DNA of 64,000 nt. Source: JADHZC01 sp964409505. GTDB taxonomy: Bacteria; Pseudomonadota; Alphaproteobacteria; Rickettsiales; Rickettsiaceae. Where the stretch lies: NCBI GenBank assembly GCA_964409505.1, contig CAYPDK010000008.1, positions 1-64,000 on the forward strand, in the 5' to 3' direction. Numbering within the stretch: the first letter of the stretch is position 1; the number at the start of each line of letters is the position of its first letter. The notes under the pieces were generated by a model. It was not told the DNA's origin. It did no database searches and was given only the letters and a program-made list of their open reading frames with translations. Shown here piece by piece: positions 27,237 through 36,689 of the stretch. Both the position numbers and the translations under genes were made by a program.

Positions 27237-30200
27237 ATGTTAGAAAATATAGATTTTGCAATAATCATTCTATTCCTAGGTACAACCTTATTTGCAGGCT
27301 TTAGTCATCAATCAAAACAATTAGAAGATTTTGCTATAGGAGGAAGAGATTTTTCAATTTTTGCTATGGTATGTACAATGGTTGCAACTTGGATGAGTGG
27401 AAGCAGCTTTTCTATGATATTATCTAAAATATACGCTAATGGCCTTTACTATTATATAGCAAATGCAGGAGCAACTTTCTCTTTTTTAATCGCGGCTATA
27501 TTCTTTATTCCTAGAATGGGCGCTATCCTAGGAAACAAATCTATTGCAGAATATATAGGTACGTTGTACGGAAATGAGACAAGGGCTATTGCAGCTTTTA
27601 CAGGAATCATTGGAGCTATAGGATATGTTGCAGCACAATTTAAAATCTTTGGAAATCTTTTTGAATTCTTTTGGGATATGGATCCTAAATGGTCTATTAT
27701 CTGCGCTGGTTTAATAGTTACTCTATATTCTGCGACGGGAGGTATAAAATCAGTAACCTATACAGATATAGTACAATTTGTAGCTTTTACACTGGCAATT
27801 CCATTTATAGGTATTTTTATATGGAACGATTGGTATAATAAGGTGGATGTTATACATCTTTCCTTGCTAGTGCAAGACCAAAAATTTGATTACGCCCAGG
27901 TATTTGATCCTACAAATCCTGAATTATTAGCAACAATCCCTCTGCTAATATATTTCTCTATCCCCAATATGGGACCTACTATGTCACAAAGAATTCTTAT
28001 AGGCTCAAGCCTTGATAGAATAAGAAAAAGCTTCCTGATTGGAGCTGTAGTGTTAATAACACTTGAGACCATAATATCTATTATTCCTTTTTTACTGGCT
28101 TCAGTAGATCCAACATTAGCTCCGGATCAACTTTTAGGTTATGTAATTACAAATTATTCCTATCCTGGAATAAAAGGACTTGTAATTGTGGGAGTGATAA
28201 GTATGGCTATGTCTACTGCGGATTCTTGGATTAACTCATCTTCAGTATTTTTTGCAAATGATTTATTTCCTATATTTAAGTTATCCAGTAAATTTAAGCT
28301 AAATCTTGCAAAAATATTTTCTGTTACTATAGGCTCTTTTGCCATAATACTTGCATATAAAAAAAGTGATTTGTTAGATATTATTCTATCTAGTACAAGT
28401 TTATATTATGGAATGGTTACTCCTGTATTAATACTGACAATTTTTAATTTTAGAACCACAAAAAAAATAATATTAACATCATCCCTAGTTAGTTTTTTGT
28501 TTTTAGTATTTATCGCAGTAAAAAATTCTTTTGCTGTTGAACCAAAATATATTTTATTTTGTATGGTGATCAATGCTGCTGTAATTTTTTTTCTGCATTA
28601 CGGCTTTAGAATAAAAGGACCTAACCTTGGTTGGATTGAATCAGATAGTACTGAATATATAAGACAGCTAAGAAAAAAAAGAATGCTAAAAATTAAGAGA
28701 TTCTTTGTAGTTTTAAAAAATTTTAATATAATAAAGTTTTTTGAATTCAGTTCCCCTAAAGATGCAAGAAGTTACGTTGTTCTTGGATGCTATTGTATGT
28801 TTTCTACAATTACAACTATGTACGCACAAATAGACGTGTTTAACAATAATTCTGAAGTAATGACCATAATATATGAAATTATTATGGTAACTTCTCTTGT
28901 CACGTGCTCTTATCCAATATTTCCTAGTACGTCAGAAAAATTCAAGCACATATTATTCGGAGCATTATGGTTTATTTCAATATTTGGAATACTAATCTTC
29001 TTAAGTATAAATTTTGCACTTTTAACACGTTTTAGCAATCTACAACTTTCAATATTTACCGCCAACACATTTGTAGCATTCTTGTTACTTGGATGGAGAA
29101 CGGCAATAACATTTTTAACTTTGAGTTTTGTATTTGCTATTAATTCTTACAAACATATCTTCTTAGTTCCAGAAGAGGCGACCCAAATTGGTTCTCCATT
29201 ATTTGTATTCGTGTATTTATTAACTTTAATTGCGTCTATTGTGTTGTTTTTCTTAAAACCCAAGGAAGAAAAATCTAAAATAACTGAGAGTATTTTAAAA
29301 CAGACACAAAGAAAGTTAAGAAGTTTAACTGATCAATTCGAAGATATATCTTCTAAATTAGATTTTGCTCAAAATAAGGCAAATTTTTTAGATAAACAAA
29401 TAAATTTTAAAAATATAGAGTTGAAAAAGTTGTTAAATATAAAAAATGAGTTTATATATAATCTTCAGCATGAAACTCACACTCCTATCACAGGAATAGT
29501 AAGTATGGCAGAGGTATTGTATGATGTATATCACCAATTAAATGAAGAAGAGAAGCAACGTTATATAACAGATATTGCTGATAACGCGAAGAGATTACTT
29601 AGTTTTGTAGATAACATGATAGATTTGTCTAAGTTATCTTCTATGAGGTATTCTCTTGTTATAGAAAAAGTTCATTTATCTGACCTGATATATAAACATG
29701 TAGAAATTTGTAAGAGGATATTATTTGATGAATCAAAAAAATATTCTCAAGAGTTTATATTTGATCTTGATGAGACTGTGTTAGTGGAATGTGATAAATA
29801 TTACATAGGACAAGTTCTGGATAATATCATTACGAATGCTGTTAATTATTCAGAATCTGGATTTATTTTAGTTAGATGTAAAAAAATTGATGATTTTTTC
29901 GTAGAAGTAAGTTTTAAGGATGAGGGTATAGGAATTCCTAAAAACGAGTTATTTGATGTTTTTGGGTCTTTTGTAGTAGGTTCTAATACTAAGACAAAAT
30001 CTGGAGGAAGAGGAGTTGGTCTTGCTCTTTGTAAAAAGGTAATAGATGTACATAAGGGCGAGATTTGGATTAAACAAAACACTAATTCTGAAGGAATCAC
30101 ATGTTTTTTTACACTTCCTATAAAAAGTCAATATAATGAACAAGACATTAATTCAGTAAAAGGACAAAAGTTTACTAATTTTCAAAAAGAGCAAGAAGCC

Positions 30201-30317
30201 ATGGTTTTGAATATGTATAAACACAACATTGAAGTAGATACCATTTCTAAGATTACTAATTTTTCTAAAGAAAAAATTTTAGACTTACTAAAAAATGAGA
30301 AAATAAGAAACACATAA
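27237..30317 (+). CDS. sodium/solute symporter fused to a histidine kinase
   Basis: A 1026-residue membrane sensor. Residues 1-460 form a PutP-like SSS-family transporter domain (about 13 helices; DFAIGGRDFSIFAMVCTMVATWMSG near 30). Further hydrophobic helices lie at 510-670. A coiled coil spans about 685-735, and then comes a kinase core. The phosphoacceptor is H745 in LQHETHTPITGIV, the N box is DNIITNAVNYSESG (near 861), and the ATP-lid motifs are DEGIGIP and GGRGVGLALC. No receiver or PAS domain is seen. A tail after residue 960 has a possible helix-turn-helix (EVDTISKITNFSKEKILDLL). The layout recalls CbrA-type sensors that couple solute uptake to signalling. A decayed paralogue lies at 31095-32369. 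Confidence 0.85.
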   Translation: MLENIDFAIIILFLGTTLFAGFSHQSKQLEDFAIGGRDFSIFAMVCTMVATWMSGSSFSMILSKIYANGLYYYIANAGATFSFLIAAIFFIPRMGAILGNKSIAEYIGTLYGNETRAIAAFTGIIGAIGYVAAQFKIFGNLFEFFWDMDPKWSIICAGLIVTLYSATGGIKSVTYTDIVQFVAFTLAIPFIGIFIWNDWYNKVDVIHLSLLVQDQKFDYAQVFDPTNPELLATIPLLIYFSIPNMGPTMSQRILIGSSLDRIRKSFLIGAVVLITLETIISIIPFLLASVDPTLAPDQLLGYVITNYSYPGIKGLVIVGVISMAMSTADSWINSSSVFFANDLFPIFKLSSKFKLNLAKIFSVTIGSFAIILAYKKSDLLDIILSSTSLYYGMVTPVLILTIFNFRTTKKIILTSSLVSFLFLVFIAVKNSFAVEPKYILFCMVINAAVIFFLHYGFRIKGPNLGWIESDSTEYIRQLRKKRMLKIKRFFVVLKNFNIIKFFEFSSPKDARSYVVLGCYCMFSTITTMYAQIDVFNNNSEVMTIIYEIIMVTSLVTCSYPIFPSTSEKFKHILFGALWFISIFGILIFLSINFALLTRFSNLQLSIFTANTFVAFLLLGWRTAITFLTLSFVFAINSYKHIFLVPEEATQIGSPLFVFVYLLTLIASIVLFFLKPKEEKSKITESILKQTQRKLRSLTDQFEDISSKLDFAQNKANFLDKQINFKNIELKKLLNIKNEFIYNLQHETHTPITGIVSMAEVLYDVYHQLNEEEKQRYITDIADNAKRLLSFVDNMIDLSKLSSMRYSLVIEKVHLSDLIYKHVEICKRILFDESKKYSQEFIFDLDETVLVECDKYYIGQVLDNIITNAVNYSESGFILVRCKKIDDFFVEVSFKDEGIGIPKNELFDVFGSFVVGSNTKTKSGGRGVGLALCKKVIDVHKGEIWIKQNTNSEGITCFFTLPIKSQYNEQDINSVKGQKFTNFQKEQEAMVLNMYKHNIEVDTISKITNFSKEKILDLLKNEKIRNT

Positions 30318-30364
30318 TAGGTATAAATTCTCATGAGCAATTAAAGAATTTACACTGTTATATA

Positions 30365-31033
30365 ATGAGTACAGACAAGAATTTGATTCTAGGAATTGAT
30401 TCTTCAGACTTGAATTGTTCCGTTGCTGTTTCTTATGGAACAAAAATTTTGTCATACATAGAAAGTTTTGGGTCTAGCAGACACTCTGAACTTCTGATGC
30501 TCTCAATAGAGGAGGCCTTAGCTGAAGCGAACATTTCGTATAATGACATAGAATATTTGGCTGTTTCGAACGGACCTGGTAGTTTTACAGGTATTAGAGT
30601 TGGTCTTGCCGCTGCTCGGGCGATAATTCTTGCTACTAACAACGCCGTCAAGGGGTTAAGCATTTCCAATTTTGAACTACACTATTTCAGAGCAAGACCT
30701 CAAATTAAAGATTTTGATGAAATTCTTGTTATTTTAAATGGATACAAAGACATTTTTTTTATACAAAGTTTTTTTTCATCAAATCATATATCTACTCCTC
30801 AAAAGATAGGGTTAGACAATCTAAAAAAAAGAATATCTCTGAGTAAAAGAAATTTTAAACTAATCTGTACTGGGAATGCTATAGTTAAAATATATTCTAC
30901 GCTAAAACAGATTCAAGGAGTTACTATTCTCCCAAGGTTTCCCTATATAAAAGCCATACATGTATGTAGATACGCGCAAACAAAAGTTAATGAGAATAGA
31001 CTATCAAAAGTAGAGCCTTTTTACATGCCATAA
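30365..31033 (+). CDS. tsaB: tRNA threonylcarbamoyladenosine biosynthesis protein TsaB
   Basis: Non-catalytic partner of TsaD in making t6A37 on ANN-decoding tRNAs. The 222 residues begin ILGIDSSDLNCSVAV, then SRHSELLMLSIEEAL and the hallmark SNGPGSFTGIRVGLAAARA (near residue 68). The C-terminal part is shorter and diverged. It starts 47 bp after the symporter-kinase gene. Confidence 0.93.
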   Translation: MSTDKNLILGIDSSDLNCSVAVSYGTKILSYIESFGSSRHSELLMLSIEEALAEANISYNDIEYLAVSNGPGSFTGIRVGLAAARAIILATNNAVKGLSISNFELHYFRARPQIKDFDEILVILNGYKDIFFIQSFFSSNHISTPQKIGLDNLKKRISLSKRNFKLICTGNAIVKIYSTLKQIQGVTILPRFPYIKAIHVCRYAQTKVNENRLSKVEPFYMP

Positions 31034-31094
31034 ATCTCTGAAAAAAAGCTTTTCAATAGAAGGAGTTGAGTGGTAAAACAGATTTAGTAATGCC

Positions 31095-32369
31095 TTATTT
31101 AGCTAAGGTGATCGTATGTTTCATTGGTAGGATAAAAGAAAAGCTTAAAGCTCTGTCTTTAAGTTTAGGTGACAAAAATTTCCCTTTGTGAAGGGATATG
31201 ATCTTTTCGTATAATCTTATACCAATGTTTTCTTCATTTTTTGAAAAAATATATGAATTAGGATTCCAGTATGTATTAGTATCTGAAATACTATCTGATT
31301 TATTCATACATACAAATTCTACAGAATTTTTATCTATTTTTTTAGCTTGTATCACAATATCTCCAGAATTAGAATAATGCAGAATATAAAATAGGATGTT
31401 ATCTATTACTCTTCCTATGTAATAAGAGCTACATTCCATAATTAGTGGGTCTAACAGATCTAAGTCTATGACAAAATTTTGCTTGAAGTCTACCACTCCA
31501 AAATCTAAATGGATTTTTTTGCATATATTTATATGTTTCAAAATAAGACTAGAAAACGAAATAGGTCTCATTTGTAAGTTATAGTCTCCTCCAGAAAGCC
31601 TAGCTGTATCTATTATATTGTCTACCAATGATACTAATTTTTTGCCATGTTTTAATATGTTAACTATATTTTTTTCTTTCGGTTGAGTTGTATTTTTTTC
31701 TTTGTAGCCTTAAGAAAAAGTGCTTCTGCTATGCTAACTATTTCTTTTGAATAAGTATAAGCTTCATTTTTAAGGCTGCTTATAAATGCATTTTTTAACA
31801 ATAATACCAATCTCTAAATATAAAAAAACCTATTATAGGGACTGCGCATGAAAAGCAAAGAAATTGTAATACATCAGTATACATTACAGATCTTATCCCT
31901 CCACTCATAGAATATAATGTAACTATTATTCCAGATATCAATATAATCCAGTCATTTATATTTGTAGAGTATCCAAATATTTCTACATGTTCTGGTATTT
32001 GCATATGACCATATGTTTGAATGTATTGCAGTATTTGACCGAATACTTTAAATTGAACAGCTATTACTCCAATAGCCCATACTCCAGAAAGTAGAGCTGT
32101 AAATTTTCTTATCTCATTTCCATAGACACTACCAATACATTTAGCAACAGAATTATATCCCAAAAATTTACCCATTCTAGGAATTATAATTATAGCCAGC
32201 TATTACCGCTCATCCAAGTAGCAACTATCGTATACACTTGAGAAAAATTGGAAAAATTTCTTTTTCCTACAGCAAAATCATTTAAATCCTTGGATTTATG
32301 TAAAAATCCTATAAAAATAGTTCCACCAAAAAATAATATTATAAATAATATGTCAATAGAAGATAACAT
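31095..32369 (-). pseudogene. decayed symporter-histidine kinase paralogue
   Basis: An inverted, broken relative of the 27237-30317 gene. From the ATG at 32369-32367 the frame matches the intact N-terminus up to TIVATWMSGNS, then about 30 codons are missing. Similarity resumes in another frame at IIIIPRMGKFLG and runs to FIFRDWYYC (31795). About 535 codons are then lost. A kinase remnant follows: NAFISSLKNEAYT aligns with the phospho-His region but has Asn in place of His. After another frameshift, 31628-31095 matches the ATPase domain, with N and G boxes eroded. It is not functional as a kinase. Confidence 0.85.
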
Positions 32370-32507
32370 TTTAATTTGTGTATTAATAAGTATTAATAAA
32401 ATTAAATGTAGATTATATCAAGGATTTTATAAGAATCTAGTATTTTTCTTAAAAAAACTATCTTAAATATTATTTATAGAGAAGTACTCTCATTAAATAA
32501 TATTTAA

Positions 32508-32987
32508 TTAATCTATATAAGAAATTGATAATATTTTATAATATTTGTAAGCATTATTAGGAATTTGTACCTCAATCACATCTCCTTTAGACTTTCCTAT
32601 TAGAGCTCTTGCCATAGGAGAGACAATTGACAATTTATTTAGGTTTATATTTGCTTCATATTCTCCTACTATTTGGTAGGAGTTTACTTGATTAGTCTCC
32701 TCAGATAGTAATTCTACGGTAGCTCCAAACTTTATCGTATCTAGTGATAGGTTTGAGATGTTTATTACCTCAGTTTCAGCTAATTGTCTTTCTAGCTTGA
32801 GTATTCTCTTTTCTAAGAAATTTTGTTTTTCTTTTGCTGCTTGATACTCAGCATTTTCAGATAAATCTCCAAATTCTCTTGCAGTAGCGATTTCCCTTAT
32901 TACTTCAGGACGATCATGGTATTTTAATCTTTTTAGTTCTTCTTGAAGTGCAAGAAACCCTTGTTTTGTAATAGGAAATTTAGTCAT
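32508..32987 (-). CDS. greA: transcription elongation factor GreA
   Basis: Stimulates cleavage of backtracked RNA by RNA polymerase. The 159 residues show the N-terminal coiled coil with REIATAREFGDLSENAEYQAAKEKQ, whose acidic tip residues (D and E in GDLSENAEY) are intact. The C-terminal FKBP-like domain with SPMARALIGKSKGDVIEVQIP is also present. It stands alone, 108 bp after rpsI. Confidence 0.96.
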   Translation of the reverse strand: MTKFPITKQGFLALQEELKRLKYHDRPEVIREIATAREFGDLSENAEYQAAKEKQNFLEKRILKLERQLAETEVINISNLSLDTIKFGATVELLSEETNQVNSYQIVGEYEANINLNKLSIVSPMARALIGKSKGDVIEVQIPNNAYKYYKILSISYID

Positions 32988-33095
32988 ATTCTGGCTAAAA
33001 TTAATAGTAAATGAAAACTGTTCTTTAAACTCTAGCTATAGTGCTTTCTTAAATTGTAAAAATTCGCCTCTTATCTGATTTAGCAAACTTAAAGT

Positions 33096-33566
33096 TTAAC
33101 GTTTTGAGAACTGAGTACTTTTTCTTGCTTTATGTTGTCCGTATTTTTTTCTCTCAACTATCCTCGAGTCTCTTGTTAGAAGACCAATATGAGATAATTT
33201 TTGGTGAAATTCTTCAGATATTTTGCCTAAAGCTCTTGATATACCATGCATAACAGATTCTGCTTGACCAGTCAAACCTCCGCCTTTTACAGTAGTAAAG
33301 ACATCGTATCTATCACTTAAATTCAAAACATTCAAAGGATACAAGATACTATTTATGTATTTTTGCCTTACAAAATACTTAGAAAGCTCTTTTCCGTTTA
33401 TTTTTATGTCTCCTTTCCCGACTTTAACCCAAACTCTTGCTACAGCAGCTTTTCTTTTACCTGTTGAATAAATTTTTTTTTTTGTTTGGGACTGATTTTT
33501 GATATTTAAGGTTGTTTCAGCGAGAGTTAGTGTTATTTTTTTCGTGTTTTTATTATCTATATTCAT
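33096..33566 (-). CDS. rpsI: 30S ribosomal protein S9
   Basis: 156 residues, with an N-terminal extension of about 30 residues before the conserved YSTGKRKAAVARVWVKVGKG. The C-terminus RKSTQFSKR is the usual basic tail that reaches toward the P-site tRNA. It is 6 bp downstream of rplM, the conserved bacterial pair. Confidence 0.97.
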   Translation of the reverse strand: MNIDNKNTKKITLTLAETTLNIKNQSQTKKKIYSTGKRKAAVARVWVKVGKGDIKINGKELSKYFVRQKYINSILYPLNVLNLSDRYDVFTTVKGGGLTGQAESVMHGISRALGKISEEFHQKLSHIGLLTRDSRIVERKKYGQHKARKSTQFSKR

Positions 33567-33572
33567 ATGTTA

Positions 33573-34052
33573 TCAAGATTTATAGTTTTTTGTATTCTTT
33601 TTAGCAAAATCATATTTAACAGCACTTTGAGCACTATGAGGATGAGTTTCTCCAGGATATATGTATATGTTTTTAAAAAGTTGCCTCCCTAATTTGTTCT
33701 TAGGAAGCATTCTCTTTATGCTCATCTTTAATACCCTCTCGGGATAGGCTGAACTTAATATTTGTATTGCAGAAGTACTTTTTATTCCTCCAGGGAATCC
33801 TGTGTGTCTATGATATATTTTTCCTTCTTTATTTAGTTTTTTTCCAGATAAATATATTTTTTTCGCATTAATTACAATAATATTATCTCCGCAGTCTATA
33901 TGAGGAGTGTAATACGGTTTATATTTTCCGCGAACTAATTTTGATATCTCAGCAGCTAATCTTCCGAGAACAAGATTTGTACTATCTATTAAGAGCCATT
34001 TCTTATTTATCTCTTTGGGTTTAGCAGAAAAACTACTATAAATTGCTTTCAT
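33573..34052 (-). CDS. rplM: 50S ribosomal protein L13
   Basis: 159 residues from the ATG at 34052, which matches the usual L13 N-terminus (AKPKEINKKWLLIDSTNLVLGRLA). An in-frame TTG at 34112 would add 20 residues, and it alone has a good Shine-Dalgarno (AGGAG at 34127-34123, 10 bp away), so the longer form cannot be dismissed. The GDNIIVINAKKIYLSGKK and HRHTGFPGGIKS blocks are typical. Co-transcribed with rpsI. Confidence 0.95.
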   Translation of the reverse strand: MKAIYSSFSAKPKEINKKWLLIDSTNLVLGRLAAEISKLVRGKYKPYYTPHIDCGDNIIVINAKKIYLSGKKLNKEGKIYHRHTGFPGGIKSTSAIQILSSAYPERVLKMSIKRMLPKNKLGRQLFKNIYIYPGETHPHSAQSAVKYDFAKKNTKNYKS

Positions 34053-34112
34053 TACAATATTTTTTATTAAAATAAATTCTAAAACACTATGAAATTTTTC
34101 AAATTCTAACAA

Positions 34113-34538
34113 ATCTTTAAATCTCCTAAATCCTTACTTACAGTGTTCTGGGGCAAAATTCGACGACAAAAAATAAAGGACTCAGAGCCAATTATATTAA
34201 AAAATAAGTAAAAAGCAAATCAAAAATATTATGTTTCTAAAAATAATAACCAAGCATATTATTATAATGTTGTACTTATTAGGTGCATACTATTGCGATT
34301 TATTGTGCTCAGTGTAAAGAATTTAATATAAGACGAAAATGTGAGACGAAAATACCACCTTCTAATTTTAGAGGTAGATGCTTTATCCTAATTTAGCTTA
34401 AGTTAGTTGCAAGGTTGCTTCATTAGTATTAAATTCTTGTTTTGAGGGGATTATTTTTAAGTGATTATAATGGTATTTAGTATATGTAACATTTACACTG
34501 ATCTATTGTAGTTGTTGTTTAAAAACTAGAACAATTTT
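34113..34538. other. rplM / fliL divergent intergenic region
   Basis: 426 bp between divergent operons. It holds the rplM promoter (34191-34218). A short duplication of GACGAAAAT lies at about 34332-34353. A stretch on the minus strand at 34397-34361 resembles a tRNA D arm and anticodon arm without matching acceptor or T arms. No flagellar promoter for fliL could be recognised. Confidence 0.45.
34191..34218 (-). promoter_or_regulatory. promoter of rplM-rpsI
   Basis: Minus-strand TTGCTT (34218-34213), a 16-bp spacer, and a perfect TATAAT (34196-34191). Transcription would start near 34184. The gyrB promoter uses the same hexamers. Confidence 0.6.
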
Positions 34539-35066
34539 ATGGAAAATAAAGACAAAAATCAAGACGAGAATCAGGACGAAATTACTGATACAACCGGAGA
34601 CATAGATCAAGAGGAAGTTACTAAAAAAAAAATTTTTGATAGATTTGATAGAGGATCAGTAAAAAAAATAATCTTGATTTTTGTTATTGTAGCTGTTGTT
34701 TGTGTTTTACTCACATGTTTATTTTTTTGGTTAAAAAAAAGAAATGATGCTCCTGTAGTGCCTCAATATTCTTATTTAGAACTAGGGCCTATGCTTATAG
34801 AAATGGGTTTTAATACTGGTAAAAAATATTTGAAAATTGATCTTGTAGTAATGTCTTTGGAACACGATAAGGAAAATGATTTTAAAATGAAAGAGAATTT
34901 GATAAAGGATGCTATTGTTATGTTTTTTATGTCTCTTGGGGAGTACGATTTGCACAGTACAGGAAATTTAATCTATTTAAAAAGTGAATTGCTCAAAAGA
35001 ATTAATAAAGTTAGTTCTCCTCTTGTAGTAAATGAGATCTTATTTAAGGAAATAATCACTAATTAA
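34539..35066 (+). CDS. fliL: flagellar basal body-associated protein FliL
   Basis: Inner-membrane protein around the stator units. The 175 residues have an acidic, Asp/Gln-rich cytoplasmic head, one helix at about 45-66 (KIILIFVIVAVVCVLLTCLF) and a periplasmic domain with YLELGPMLIEMG and KYLKIDLVVMSLEHD. It opens a plus-strand flagellar cluster, 14 bp before fliM. Confidence 0.88.
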   Translation: MENKDKNQDENQDEITDTTGDIDQEEVTKKKIFDRFDRGSVKKIILIFVIVAVVCVLLTCLFFWLKKRNDAPVVPQYSYLELGPMLIEMGFNTGKKYLKIDLVVMSLEHDKENDFKMKENLIKDAIVMFFMSLGEYDLHSTGNLIYLKSELLKRINKVSSPLVVNEILFKEIITN

Positions 35067-35080
35067 ATTTAGAAAGTACA

Positions 35081-36013
35081 ATGATAAAAAGCACAGATCA
35101 CATCAATAAAGATCTAAAAGATAAGCTTTCAGATGAAAAAGGAGTAGGAGCTATAATTTTTAGTTCTTCTCATGAATATGAAAAATTACCTATGTTGGAG
35201 ATAATTTTTCAAAAATTTGCAGTTGAATTTTCTCAAAAGCTGAGAAGTTATTTTCATAATAATACGGAGGCTAAATTTATATCTTTAAGATCTGTTAAAT
35301 TTCAAGAATATTTTATTAGTTTAAAAAAAACTTATACTATTGCTATTTTTCAATCTGTAGGAGGGTGGGAATCATCTAATTTTTTGGTGATTTTTAATGA
35401 AACTATCTTTTCTTTTCTTAATGTTTTTTTTGGCGGGAAGAGTTTTATTAGTAGCAAAACTATTCAGGAAAAATTAGCTTTAAGGTCTTTGACTACTATT
35501 GAAAAAAGAATTTTATTAAAAATAAAAGACATAATATTAGAATCTTTGGAGAATGTTTTTCGTAATTTAATACCTACTCACTTTATATTTAAAAGCTTAG
35601 AAGAAAATTATAAATTTTTAAAAATTTCTGAATTTGATACAAATCTTGTTCTAGTAAAGATTGAAGTTAAAATAGATGACAAAAAAAATTATATTGAACT
35701 TGTCTTTCCTTATAAATCTATAGGTGTTATACGGCCTCAATTAAAACGAATCTTTTTGGGAGAAGAGAGTAGTCTTTTATATAATAGACAGCGTAAATAT
35801 GTAGAAAATGCTATGAAGCAAATTCAGCTAAAGTTAGAAGTAAAAATTTTAAAAGAAAATGCTTCCTTATCAGAGGTAGCAGATTTAAAGGTAGGAGATA
35901 CTGTAATTATTGGTGCCAATAAGGGATGGAGCAATATTTATTGTCAAAATATAGCTATTTCTTCTGGTAAACTTGGTAAGATTAATGGGCATGTCGCTGT
36001 TAGTATAATTTAA
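35081..36013 (+). CDS. fliM: flagellar motor switch protein FliM
   Basis: C-ring protein. The 310 residues include the middle CheC-like domain (SLRSVKFQEYFISL, ETIFSFLNVFFGGKS) and a C-terminal FliN-like SpoA domain (LKVGDTVIIGANKGWSNIYC, GKLGKINGHVAVSI). The usual N-terminal CheY-binding motif (LSQ-E-ID-L type) is not seen; the protein begins MIKSTDHINKDLKDKL. This suggests a motor not controlled by CheY in the standard way, or a diverged motif. Confidence 0.87.
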   Translation: MIKSTDHINKDLKDKLSDEKGVGAIIFSSSHEYEKLPMLEIIFQKFAVEFSQKLRSYFHNNTEAKFISLRSVKFQEYFISLKKTYTIAIFQSVGGWESSNFLVIFNETIFSFLNVFFGGKSFISSKTIQEKLALRSLTTIEKRILLKIKDIILESLENVFRNLIPTHFIFKSLEENYKFLKISEFDTNLVLVKIEVKIDDKKNYIELVFPYKSIGVIRPQLKRIFLGEESSLLYNRQRKYVENAMKQIQLKLEVKILKENASLSEVADLKVGDTVIIGANKGWSNIYCQNIAISSGKLGKINGHVAVSII

Positions 36014-36026
36014 AAAAATTTGTTCT

Positions 36027-36638
36027 ATGTTATTTTTAGATTTGTTGTTATTTATTTGTATTGTGCTTTGTATTATTTGTTGTTGTTTTTTATTTAAAAA
36101 AATACAGCACTTACAAGGTTATAAATTAGAATTCTCTAAAATGCTAGAGATAGCAAATGTTTCTACTATTACTGAAAGAGAATTAAGTCAAAAAACTATA
36201 GCTGAGATTAAGCTCTTATTGAAAGAGGCTCTAGAATTAAAAAATTATGTAGAAAGATATTCTCCCGTGGATTTTAAAATTATGCAATCAGAGGAAGGTA
36301 TTAATAGTGGCAGTAGTGCGGACTTTGTACAAGAAAAACAAGACTTAAGCTTGAGTGCAACAAAAAATGATGAACTTATTTCAGATCTTAATGCAGAGGC
36401 TGATGACAGAGAATATGACCTACCCTTTAAAGAAGAGAAAATACCGGATCTGGTAGAATTTGATAATACAGCCCAATCAAATAGTTTCAGTAGGTCTTTA
36501 GACGATGGAGATAATGATTCAACAGAAATAATAGGCTTTGAAGAAGAAGATAAGGACGGCTCATATGGTGAAAATTTTATGAGCATTGTGAAAAAATTAG
36601 ATCTTCATAAAACTTTTAGAAAAGTGAGTAAAAATTAA
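36027..36638 (+). CDS. PflI-like (DUF6468) flagellar-cluster membrane protein
   Basis: 203 residues. An N-terminal helix at about 3-23 (LDLLLFICIVLCIICCCFLF) is followed by a helical region (about 30-75) and then a very acidic, low-complexity stretch. The layout and the position between fliM and motE match the alphaproteobacterial DUF6468/PflI family, which affects flagellar positioning in Caulobacter. Sequence similarity outside the N-terminus is weak, so the assignment leans on context. Confidence 0.5.
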   Translation: MLFLDLLLFICIVLCIICCCFLFKKIQHLQGYKLEFSKMLEIANVSTITERELSQKTIAEIKLLLKEALELKNYVERYSPVDFKIMQSEEGINSGSSADFVQEKQDLSLSATKNDELISDLNAEADDREYDLPFKEEKIPDLVEFDNTAQSNSFSRSLDDGDNDSTEIIGFEEEDKDGSYGENFMSIVKKLDLHKTFRKVSKN

Positions 36639-36689
36639 ATATAATGTGCTATTATTTTATAGTTTTGAACTATTAGACTATTTATGTAG

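Noticed and set aside
32248..32466. 72-codon plus-strand frame
   Set aside because: It is the antisense of the decayed symporter-kinase N-terminus and carries no family features.
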